Source: Candidatus Odinarchaeota archaeon
Lineage (GTDB): Archaea; Asgardarchaeota; Baldrarchaeia; Baldrarchaeales; DXJG01
Assembly: GCA_021158895.1 (NCBI GenBank)
Contig: JAGGSW010000061.1
Span: forward strand, 1 to 9,767
DNA length: 9,767 nucleotides
Direction: 5' to 3'
This document shows positions 1-6,424 of this stretch, one piece after another. A model generated the notes under the pieces. That model ran no database searches and was not told where the DNA came from. It worked only from the letters and a program-made list of their open reading frames with translations. The position numbers and the translations under genes were made by a program. Each line of letters begins with the position of its first letter. Position 1 is the first letter of the stretch.

Positions 1-191
1 ATTCTGCTATTTATTATTTCCAAAAACCAAAGCGTCATATCCACTAGACCTATAAATCCAAGAAGATAGTAAAGACTAAAATATAATGTAGCGTTTTCAA
101 CTTTTCTATATTTTAAACCTGAATTAAGCAGTATGCAAGCCGAAAATCCTGTTAAGGAAATACTTAATGTAACAAGAAGATAGTCGAACAT
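1..191 (-). CDS. Partial membrane protein, N-terminal 63 residues, function unknown
   Basis: An open frame starts with ATG at 191-189 on the minus strand and remains open to the window edge, so only the N-terminus is visible. The first residues are MFDYLLVTLSISLTGFSACI. Two hydrophobic stretches, about residues 4-22 and 34-57, are separated by a short polar, positively charged turn (LKYRKVEN). This indicates at least two transmembrane helices rather than a cleaved signal peptide. A GAGGG ribosome binding site lies 7 bases before the ATG (complement of 199-203) and decides the start. It follows the GTPase gene by 62 bases on the same strand; that gap is T-rich and may contain a terminator, so co-transcription is uncertain. 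I do not recognise the family. A membrane partner for the GTPase is a guess from position only. Confidence 0.6.
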   Translation of the reverse strand, partial: MFDYLLVTLSISLTGFSACILLNSGLKYRKVENATLYFSLYYLLGFIGLVDMTLWFLEIINSR

Positions 192-225
192 GATTGTTCC
201 CTCACTAATTAAGTTAAAAGGTAAC

Positions 226-250
226 AATAAAAACTACTAGAAAAACAACC
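226..250 (-). terminator. T-rich putative terminator after the GTPase gene
   Basis: On the minus strand, just after the GTPase stop codon, two runs of five T residues (complement of 227-231 and 241-245) sit in a T-rich tract. Archaeal RNA polymerase can terminate at such runs without a hairpin. No clear TATA box was found between this tract and the next ATG at 191, so partial read-through into the membrane gene is possible. Confidence 0.3.
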
Positions 251-253
251 AAA

Positions 254-814
254 CTATTTTTTGCAGAAAATTCTTTCCATTAACAATCTAAAAGCTTCAA
301 GAACATTGATTCCACGAATAGCTGAAGTCTTTAAAAAACAAATGTTACTGTTTACATTAATATGCTTTTTGATTTCTTCAATAGAAATTATGTCTTTTAA
401 ATCGCATTTATTTAAGCAAAAAACCACTGGTATATCATCTCCTAACAAGTTCTTCAACTCCCTCCAACTTCTCAAATTTTCCCCTAAAAGACTACGTTGA
501 CCATCAGCAACAAAAACTACTCCATCAACCCCTCTCAAAACCGTAGGCCTAGTTTCAACATAGTAATCTTGTCCCGTGGCCGCCCATATATTTACTTCGA
601 TTGTCCATTCAGCAGCCTTAAAAATTAAATTGCCAAAATCAAAGAAAAGAGTTCGTCCAGTCGAAGTTTCAATAGAACTAATCCTATTTTCCAAATTGAA
701 CAATTTAAAAAGGGTTTTAACAGTTGTAGTTTTTCCACTCATAGCAGGACCATAATAAACTATTTTTGTTTTTATTTTCTTGTTTTCATGATCTATGATC
801 AAGACAATCACCAT
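254..814 (-). CDS. MglA/Arf-like small Ras-superfamily GTPase
   Basis: The 186 aa protein is a single GTPase domain that would switch between GDP and GTP states in the cytoplasm or at the membrane. Visible motifs are the P-loop GPAMSGKT (22-29), the switch I segment TGRTLFFDF (52-60), the G3 segment WAATGQ (77-82), G4 NKCDL (135-139) and G5 TSA (163-165). The RTLFFDF signature and the lack of Asp in G3 are typical of MglA-type GTPases, in which Arg in this segment and the G3 Gln help hydrolysis; here these would be Arg54 and Gln82. MglA proteins are controlled by MglB, a Roadblock protein, and a Roadblock gene lies two genes upstream. The ATG overlaps the upstream gene by 7 bases, suggesting translational coupling. 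Family assignment is firm; the cellular role (polarity, motility, trafficking or other) is unknown. Confidence 0.88.
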   Translation of the reverse strand: MVIVLIIDHENKKIKTKIVYYGPAMSGKTTTVKTLFKLFNLENRISSIETSTGRTLFFDFGNLIFKAAEWTIEVNIWAATGQDYYVETRPTVLRGVDGVVFVADGQRSLLGENLRSWRELKNLLGDDIPVVFCLNKCDLKDIISIEEIKKHINVNSNICFLKTSAIRGINVLEAFRLLMERIFCKK

Positions 815-1689
815 AAGCTGCTTAACCAGTCCTCTATATGAGATAATCTCCCCTTTTGTAATATATTTTCGAAATCTTCACCCCATTCTGCCTTAATAAA
901 TAAAATTATGTCTTCGGGAGGCGTTTGAAAATAACCTATTGTTTCAAGTAGTGTTTTACCTGATATTCTGCCAGTGATACGAAACTGTTCTAAAAGGCGA
1001 ATTCTAGAAAGAAGATATAAGGCTCTTCTACAAGCATGTACAAATTTCAAAATTTCTTCCTTTAATATTTCTTCCCTTATGGCTTCTTCTTCTACATCAA
1101 AGTCAAGCAAGATTTTTAAAATATTTTCATTCAGCTGTTTTTTACCTAATTTCTTTATTAATACTTTCCTGATTCTTTCCATCGCCACGCCTGTTTTTTC
1201 TATTACATGTTCAGAAAGCATTTTCCCAAAGTACATGCTAATATTCCCGTATATTCGAAATTTAAACAAGTTAGAAACGTAGAAAACACCGCAACTATCA
1301 TTTTTACCAAGAATTATCTTTATAACATCTTCCAAAGCCATAGAAGTCGATTTCACTCCTATTATGCAGCCTTTGAACTCAGAAAATTCAGAAAGAGCCC
1401 TCTTTGCGTATTGAGTATAAATTAGTATGACAACCCTTTTCACATCATAATCTCTTTCCTCCGCACTAAGTAACTGAAGATGTTCCTCTCTGGTTACAAA
1501 GTCAGTCCAATAAACAATTGGCTCCCTATGTGGAATTAAGGTTGTCAAGAAGTCTACAAACATATTTATGGTGTCTGAATTTTCTCCGAACACTATTATG
1601 GGAATACGTAAAAACAAACAGTTGAGAAGCTGCGAAAATTCCTCCTTACTCAAATTCATTATTAGTTTGTTTAACAGTTTCCTTGCCAT
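808..1689 (-). CDS. Unrecognised 293 aa protein of the GTPase/Roadblock cluster
   Basis: I do not recognise this family. The N-terminal half (about 1-150) alternates hydrophobic strands and helices: IPIIVFGENSD (29-39), IVYWTDF (58-64), RVVILIYTQ (85-93), GCIIGVKST (107-115). This resembles a nucleotide-binding-type alpha/beta fold, but the loop after the first strand (FGENSDT, 34-40) lacks the GK[ST] of a working P-loop. The C-terminal half (about 155-293) is predicted helical and strongly charged, with a run rich in Glu, Lys and Ile/Leu around 186-236. There is no signal peptide or membrane segment. The ATG is preceded by GGTG, and the gene lies 13 bases after the Roadblock gene and overlaps the GTPase gene by 7, so it is very probably co-transcribed and functionally tied to both. 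Scaffold, exchange factor or effector are all possible and unproven. Confidence 0.82.
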   Translation of the reverse strand: MARKLLNKLIMNLSKEEFSQLLNCLFLRIPIIVFGENSDTINMFVDFLTTLIPHREPIVYWTDFVTREEHLQLLSAEERDYDVKRVVILIYTQYAKRALSEFSEFKGCIIGVKSTSMALEDVIKIILGKNDSCGVFYVSNLFKFRIYGNISMYFGKMLSEHVIEKTGVAMERIRKVLIKKLGKKQLNENILKILLDFDVEEEAIREEILKEEILKFVHACRRALYLLSRIRLLEQFRITGRISGKTLLETIGYFQTPPEDIILFIKAEWGEDFENILQKGRLSHIEDWLSSLW

Positions 1690-1702
1690 AGTAACACCGT
1701 GC

Positions 1703-2641
1703 TTAAAGTGCTAACTGAAGTTTTTCAATTGAACTTATTTTCGGTAATATAGCTGTTTTTACTTTTCCTTCCAGTAATGTAGCTTTTACTTTATCTATGT
1801 AAGAGTTGATAACAAGACGAAGGAAACCTAGCTTCGCTTTTCTTTTAACAAGCTTTATAACCAATACACAACCTTCGAGATCGTAGATAAAGTACATAAA
1901 CCTGTTGCAGTCGCATGTTATCTGTTTTACCATTGTTTTTTTGGTTATCCACATAAGTCGTGCAGCAGTATCTACGAGAGAATAAGCTAAAACATCTTCA
2001 CCGCTTGTTTCACAAAACTCGGCAGTTCTTGATAACGTTAGGAGTGAATATCCTCCCTCATAAATTAAGGAAATCATTTCTATATCTTGAATTAAAGTTA
2101 ATAGCTCCCTCAATTTGTTTCTTATTTTCTCGAATAAACCATCGCTTAGTTCAAACATTTCATGTCTAATTTTGTTAAAATCCTCTTCTCCAGGTCTCAC
2201 TGAAAAAGTCCTCAAAATACTTCTTATTTCCTTCTCAGTAAAGTTTCTTAAAGGCGGCTTAATATCAGATAATTTTAAAAGTATATTACGGAGGTTAAAG
2301 AAATCTTCCCTTATTCTTAAGAAAATTGCACCAAGATTAACTTTCGGCTTCGTTACAATTGTACAACAAAATTCCCGCAGATCCTGTAAGGGAGAGATCA
2401 TCATATTAACTCTAGTTCCCTCAATAAACAAGTAATTTAACTGTCCTCCACTTAATTGTTGAGCTGCGGCATATATCGCAGAACTCGATGAACATACACC
2501 GAATACTTCTTCCTCACTTAGCCAAACACCAACAATACTGATTGGAAATCCATCTTTCTGAGTTAAAATAACTGTCTCTACGCCATAAATCTCCTTAAAC
2601 TTCTCAAGATATGACTTAATGTTACCTAATATCTTTTGCAT
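1703..2641 (-). CDS. Tandem Roadblock/LC7-domain protein, likely GTPase regulator
   Basis: The 312 aa protein begins with a Roadblock/LC7-like domain (about 1-125): an N-terminal helix, then VETVILTQKDGFPI (21-34), the usual first strand and turn of the fold, a Ser/Ala-rich helix (50-63) and two further strands (LNYLFIEG, NMMISPL). After a charged linker (about 126-168), a second stretch repeats the pattern: a long helix (170-185), strands IEMISLIYEGGYSLLTLSR (187-205), a helix at 215-233 and strands around 248-266. I read it as a divergent second Roadblock domain. Roadblock proteins bind small GTPases; bacterial MglB does so as a homodimer and activates hydrolysis. Two domains in one chain could supply that dimer. 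It is first in the cluster, with a TATA-like box upstream. The first domain is well supported, the second moderately. Confidence 0.78.
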   Translation of the reverse strand: MQKILGNIKSYLEKFKEIYGVETVILTQKDGFPISIVGVWLSEEEVFGVCSSSSAIYAAAQQLSGGQLNYLFIEGTRVNMMISPLQDLREFCCTIVTKPKVNLGAIFLRIREDFFNLRNILLKLSDIKPPLRNFTEKEIRSILRTFSVRPGEEDFNKIRHEMFELSDGLFEKIRNKLRELLTLIQDIEMISLIYEGGYSLLTLSRTAEFCETSGEDVLAYSLVDTAARLMWITKKTMVKQITCDCNRFMYFIYDLEGCVLVIKLVKRKAKLGFLRLVINSYIDKVKATLLEGKVKTAILPKISSIEKLQLAL

Positions 2642-2685
2642 CTAACAACCCCTGGAGGATATTCTTCATTTAGTTTTCACATGAA

Positions 2686-2695
2686 CTATAAAAAG
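2686..2695 (-). promoter_or_regulatory. Putative TATA box for the Roadblock-GTPase cluster
   Basis: On the minus strand the element reads CTTTTTATAG, 45 bases before the ATG at 2641. A transcript starting about 25 bases downstream would have a leader of about 20-25 bases. It lies within the 93 bp gap after the deacetylase gene, which suggests a separate transcript for the cluster. Confidence 0.42.
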
Positions 2696-2700
2696 TCCGA

Positions 2701-2731
2701 TAAACAATGAAAGTAGAAAACAAAAGAAACC
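2701..2731 (-). terminator. T-rich putative terminator after the deacetylase gene
   Basis: Immediately downstream of the deacetylase stop codon, the minus strand carries repeated T clusters (TTTC, TTTT, TTTTC, TTTC) over about 30 bases with few G residues. This suits hairpin-free archaeal termination and precedes the next promoter. No stem-loop is evident. Confidence 0.35.
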
Positions 2732-2734
2732 TAA

Positions 2735-3817
2735 TTAGATGTTTTTCCAATATTTTGAAAGAACATCCTTTAGTTCTTTAATCACTTCATTAATTTTCCT
2801 TTTATCTACATTTAAAGTCTCAAAAACTCCTATGTCATCATAAAACTCCACTTCTACTCCAATTAATCCATATAAAACAGCGGAAATAGCTAAAGGAAGT
2901 GCCAGCAAATTGTAACCACCTTCCAAAACAAAAACAATCTTAGAGTTACAGACCCGTCTGGCTACCTTTAACACTTCTTCTGAAAGTTTAAAATATGTTT
3001 TAGACCTCAAATTCATATTTCCAACCGGATCAGCAAAATGTGCATCAAAACCAGCTGAAACAGCAATCAGATCAGGGTGAAAATTCCTAGCTAATGATTC
3101 AAAAAACTCTACAAAAACATCAAAATAACAATCTTCAGCAGTGCCCAAAGGCAACGGTACATTAACATTATAACCTTCCCCCTTACCATAACCTATTTCC
3201 TGTACTCCACCCCTTTCTCCCTGATCAAAATCATATTCATGAAATGAAAGAACCAACACAGTATCATCATCGTAAAAAATTTGAGAAGTGCCATCAGAGG
3301 CGTGAGCGTCCCAATCAACGACCATTATACGCCCAATCCCAATCTCTTCTTGCAAATACTTAATCATCACAGCCACATTATTGAAGAAACAAAGCCCTTC
3401 AGCATGAGCAACGCTAGCATGATGACCTGGGGGACGAATCAACGCAAAACACTGATCATAAACTCCTTTAGCAACAAGTTCACCCGCTTTAATCGCCGTA
3501 CCAACTGCAGCGAGAGCCGCCTTAAAAGTCCCCCTACTCACATAACTAAGCTCTCCAGCAATTCCCCTTCCCATTTTTGACAACTCATCGATAATATGGA
3601 AAATATATGGATGATGAACACGCAAAACATCCTTAACCTCCGCTCTTTTCCCCTCCAAGAAATCTATCTCATCATTCTTTGAAAGATCACTTTTTCTTAA
3701 AAAATCAAGCGTTAATGTTATCCGTTGAGGAGACTCAAAGCTTTCCATCCATGGACGTGTAAAATCAGTAACATGCATCAAGGTATCTGCATGATATAAT
3801 ACACCTACTCTTTTCAT
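2735..3817 (-). CDS. Histone deacetylase family zinc amidohydrolase (AcuC/acetylpolyamine amidohydrolase-like)
   Basis: Members remove acetyl groups from lysine side chains, polyamines or related amides through an active-site zinc. In the 360 aa form the catalytic features are intact: RPPGHH with the His pair at 132-133, DWDAH (168-172) giving zinc ligands Asp170 and His172, GFDAH with the third ligand Asp258, and EGGY with the transition-state Tyr302. The segment after His172 reads ASDGT where many members have HGNGT, a substitution in a variable part of the motif. I chose the ATG at 3817 because the next residues (MKRVGVLYH) match the usual family N-terminus. A longer frame from 3886 (383 aa) would overlap the Nif3 gene by 38 bases. 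The gene follows Nif3 by 31 bases on the same strand. The substrate (Alba-like chromatin proteins, polyamines or a small molecule) cannot be told from sequence. Confidence 0.9.
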   Translation of the reverse strand: MKRVGVLYHADTLMHVTDFTRPWMESFESPQRITLTLDFLRKSDLSKNDEIDFLEGKRAEVKDVLRVHHPYIFHIIDELSKMGRGIAGELSYVSRGTFKAALAAVGTAIKAGELVAKGVYDQCFALIRPPGHHASVAHAEGLCFFNNVAVMIKYLQEEIGIGRIMVVDWDAHASDGTSQIFYDDDTVLVLSFHEYDFDQGERGGVQEIGYGKGEGYNVNVPLPLGTAEDCYFDVFVEFFESLARNFHPDLIAVSAGFDAHFADPVGNMNLRSKTYFKLSEEVLKVARRVCNSKIVFVLEGGYNLLALPLAISAVLYGLIGVEVEFYDDIGVFETLNVDKRKINEVIKELKDVLSKYWKNI

Positions 3818-3848
3818 ATCAATTACCAACCTACATCTTTTAACAAAA

Positions 3849-4658
3849 CTATTTGTGATATTCGTTCCAAGGAGGACCTGGATCATAATAGCAAATCTCT
3901 ACTTCTGGTAACTCGAGCTGAAGTATGTAAAATAAGCGTTTCATACCTACTATCTCCGTTGCATAATGAGTAGCCCCAATAAGTTTAATTCCCAAAGTTT
4001 TCGCTAAAAGAGCATCTCTATGATGGAAATCACCTGTGACATACGTATCCACATTTTTCTCCTTGGCTTTCATAAGCATGTCTTCATTTACTCCCAAACC
4101 GCCAGCTACAGCTACGCATTTAACCTCTTCATCAAGTTTCCCAACGTAGCGAATACAATTAGTATTTAGCTTCTGCATGATAAACTGTAAAAATATAGAA
4201 AGATTAAGTTTCCTTCTAACCATACATACTCTACCAAGAGGGATAACATCAGATCCATAAGATGCAGGAAGAGTATCAATAACATCCAATTCTAAAACTT
4301 CAGCGAGGGTATCGCTAACTCCACCTTCTACAGCATCCCAATTTGTATGAACAACGTATAAGCCAATCTTATACCTTAAAGCTACCCGTAAAATTTCAAG
4401 ATATACATCTGAAACATGTGATGTAGGCTTAGGAAACAACGAGTGGTGAGTAATTACCAAATTTATCTTTTTACGCGCAGCCTCAACCATAGCATCGTAA
4501 GTTGGATCTAAAGTTACCATAATTTTCTCGACTTCGATCTTCTTTTGTTCGCTTAGAAGACTTGGCCCTATCTGCAAACCTATTACATCACCCTTATAAG
4601 CCAACGAAGGAGGAGCTATCTTCTCTAATCTTTTTATGACATCAAATAAGGATACCAC
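3849..4658 (-). CDS. Nif3/DUF34 family dinuclear metal-binding protein
   Basis: The 269 aa protein matches the compact archaeal form of the Nif3 (DUF34, 'GTP cyclohydrolase 1 type 2-like') family. Signature pieces are GDVIGLQIG (23-31), THHSLF (70-75), HTNWDAVEGGVSDTLAE (104-120), GDFHHRDALLA (209-219) and THYATEIVGMKRL (230-242). The likely metal ligands are His71, His72, Asp108, His231 and Glu235, all present. Family members are found in all domains of life and form ring-like oligomers around a two-metal site; their biochemical role is still unsettled and the cyclohydrolase name is not well supported. The start codon is GTG, fixed by an AGGTGA ribosome binding site 6 bases upstream. It is the first gene before the deacetylase, and the two are probably one transcript. 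Confidence 0.92.
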   Translation of the reverse strand: MVSLFDVIKRLEKIAPPSLAYKGDVIGLQIGPSLLSEQKKIEVEKIMVTLDPTYDAMVEAARKKINLVITHHSLFPKPTSHVSDVYLEILRVALRYKIGLYVVHTNWDAVEGGVSDTLAEVLELDVIDTLPASYGSDVIPLGRVCMVRRKLNLSIFLQFIMQKLNTNCIRYVGKLDEEVKCVAVAGGLGVNEDMLMKAKEKNVDTYVTGDFHHRDALLAKTLGIKLIGATHYATEIVGMKRLFYILQLELPEVEICYYDPGPPWNEYHK

Positions 4659-4711
4659 GGTAAGTCACCTAACACCCTATTACGCAACCTTCTAAAATAG
4701 TTAGGCTAAGT

Positions 4712-4721
4712 TAATTATTAA
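4712..4721 (-). promoter_or_regulatory. Putative TATA-like element for the Nif3-deacetylase unit
   Basis: On the minus strand the stretch TTAATAATTA lies about 54-63 bases before the GTG at 4658, allowing a leader of about 30 bases that includes the AGGTGA site. The whole region is AT-rich, so the choice of element is weak. Confidence 0.27.
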
Positions 4722-4758
4722 GATTATTTTATTCAAAACCAGCCGAGAAAATTGGTTC

Positions 4759-4768
4759 AAAAATATAA
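4759..4768 (+). promoter_or_regulatory. Putative TATA box for the RsmB-like methyltransferase gene
   Basis: AAAAATATAA lies 61-70 bases upstream of the ATG at 4829, in the 170 bp divergent spacer. A start about 25 bases downstream gives a leader of roughly 35-40 bases. The site before the ATG (AAGGGATAG) is only a weak ribosome binding site. Confidence 0.38.
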
Positions 4769-4828
4769 CAAGCTCCTAACCTACTCTTACTGCTGCTACG
4801 CGTTAAATCACGAAACTAAGGGATAGAA

Positions 4829-6178
4829 ATGTCAGAGAAAATTGATAGGGAAGAAATAGCAGTGGAAGCATTAACACTTATCGAACTAAAAGGATTGTCA
4901 GCCAGAATTGCCATGAACAGAGTAGCTCAAGAGATGAAAATAACCGACTGGAAAGAGAGAGGAGCTGCACACGCCCTAGTATTCGAGGTTCTAAGAAGAA
5001 GAAACACTTTAGACAAAATATTAAATATGATATTAAGAGACGGGTCACCCCGTTTAATGCACCCATACTTAAGAAATCTTCTAAGACTAGCAATTTACCA
5101 AATGAAGTTCGGAAAAACGAATAGCGCTCTTGTAACTAATGAAGCCGTAAAAATAACAAAAGAAAAATTTGGTGTAAAAGCCGCAAAATTTGTAAACGCC
5201 ATCTTAAGGCAAGCAGAGAACCTCCCCCTTCAAAAAATCTATGAAAATCTAAATGACACCGAAACGCTGAGTATCAGATACTTCTACCCTACGTGGCTTA
5301 TAAAATACCTAACTAAACTTGTAGGAAGACATACAGCAATAAAAATCATGAAAAGAACCAACACAGTACCACCAATATATCTACGAATAAACACGTTAAA
5401 AGGCGAGAAAGAAGAAATACTAAAAATGCTAAAAAGAGAAGGAATCGAAATAAAAGAAGACAAAGATCTACCAGACGTCGCAAAGGTAGTCTCCTACGAG
5501 AAACCAGTTACAAGAACAAAGGCTTTCCAAGAAGGATACATATACATGCAAACAAAATCTTCTGCCCTAGTCAGCCACGTATTAGACCCTAAACCAGGAG
5601 AATTCGTAATAGACCTGTGCGCTGCTCCTGGCGGAAAGACAACACATATAGCACAATTAATGAGAAATTGTGGAAAAATTTTAGCCATAGATCTTAACGC
5701 TAGAAGAGTGAAAGAGATGAAAGAAAAATTTAAAAAACTAGAAGTAAAAATAGCACACCCACTAGTTGCAGATTCACGCACACTGCACAAAGCCACCACA
5801 CACAAAGCCGACAGAGTACTAGTAGATGTTCCATGCAGTTCAACCGGCGCCATATGGTCCAAACCGGAAATAAAATGGAAAACAAAACCGAGAGACATAA
5901 AACACATAACCCAAATACAATGGGGGCTTCTAACAGCAGCAGCAAAACTCGTAAAAACAGGTGGTGTACTCGTATATTCTACGTGTTCCATAACATTAGA
6001 GGAAAACGAACTACTTATTGAAAAATTCCTAAAACTTAACCCAGAGTTTAAGCTTGTTCCAGCAGAACCTTTCATAGGCTTCAAAGCATACAGAGGACTA
6101 GAAGATGCACAAAGGCTATTTCCTTACCCGAATGAAACCGAAGGATTCTTCATCGCAAAAATGAAAAAATGTTCTTAA
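4829..6178 (+). CDS. RsmB/Fmu-like rRNA cytosine-C5 methyltransferase (NOL1/NOP2/Sun family) with NusB-like domain
   Basis: The enzyme would transfer a methyl group from S-adenosylmethionine to C5 of a cytosine in RNA, most likely rRNA. Residues 1-135 form a NusB-like helical domain (LRNLLRLAIYQMKFG at 81-95, FVNAILRQ at 121-128). About 150-240 is the N-terminal part of the methyltransferase region. The catalytic domain has the SAM-binding motif DLCAAPGGKTTH (262-273), acidic residues Asp288 and Asp316, motif IV DVPCSSTG (333-340) with Cys336, and motif VI YSTCS with Cys386, the expected nucleophile. Length (449 aa) matches RsmB-type proteins. It reads divergently from the Nif3 gene and ends 95 bases before the tRNA, with no obvious operon partner. 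All key residues are present; the exact target cytosine is unknown. Confidence 0.93.
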   Translation: MSEKIDREEIAVEALTLIELKGLSARIAMNRVAQEMKITDWKERGAAHALVFEVLRRRNTLDKILNMILRDGSPRLMHPYLRNLLRLAIYQMKFGKTNSALVTNEAVKITKEKFGVKAAKFVNAILRQAENLPLQKIYENLNDTETLSIRYFYPTWLIKYLTKLVGRHTAIKIMKRTNTVPPIYLRINTLKGEKEEILKMLKREGIEIKEDKDLPDVAKVVSYEKPVTRTKAFQEGYIYMQTKSSALVSHVLDPKPGEFVIDLCAAPGGKTTHIAQLMRNCGKILAIDLNARRVKEMKEKFKKLEVKIAHPLVADSRTLHKATTHKADRVLVDVPCSSTGAIWSKPEIKWKTKPRDIKHITQIQWGLLTAAAKLVKTGGVLVYSTCSITLEENELLIEKFLKLNPEFKLVPAEPFIGFKAYRGLEDAQRLFPYPNETEGFFIAKMKKCS

Positions 6179-6244
6179 TTACCCATAGGAGAGAAATGCG
6201 AGAGTTTTATACATTTTAAATAATAGCTTAAATACCTCAAAAAC

Positions 6245-6254
6245 TATTTAAAAA
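6245..6254 (+). promoter_or_regulatory. Putative TATA box for tRNA-Arg
   Basis: TATTTAAAAA ends 20 bases before the first base of the tRNA, the normal spacing for an archaeal TATA box driving a tRNA whose transcript starts at or just before G1. A second AT-rich stretch (ATATAAATAA, 6257-6266) is too close to be the main element. Confidence 0.48.
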
Positions 6255-6273
6255 GCATATAAATAACGGGACA

Positions 6274-6373
<100 letters not shown>

Positions 6374-6386
6374 AATAAAACCATTA

Positions 6387-6396
6387 TTTATAAAAT
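6387..6396 (+). promoter_or_regulatory. Putative TATA box for the M24 peptidase gene
   Basis: TTTATAAAAT lies 29-38 bases before the ATG at 6425. A start about 25 bases from its centre would leave a leader under 10 bases, shorter than needed to include the GAGGG at 6410-6414. The mRNA may therefore be nearly leaderless, or transcription may begin further upstream, possibly read through from the tRNA. Confidence 0.38.
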
Positions 6397-6424
6397 CCAA
6401 GTTGTTTACGAGGGCTGAACCTAA

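Noticed and set aside
3818..3886. N-terminal extension of 23 residues on the deacetylase
   Set aside because: It would overlap the Nif3 coding region by 38 bases, and MKRVGVLYH at 3817 matches the expected family start.
4829..5240. NusB-like domain on the methyltransferase as a sign of bacterial origin
   Set aside because: RsmB/Fmu homologues are already known in archaea, including Pyrococcus, and codon use matches the other plus-strand genes, so recent transfer is not supported.
5494..6084. 196 aa open frame on the minus strand inside the methyltransferase gene
   Set aside because: The plus-strand frame has every catalytic motif of a complete 449 aa enzyme; the antisense frame shows no recognisable motif and is a shadow.
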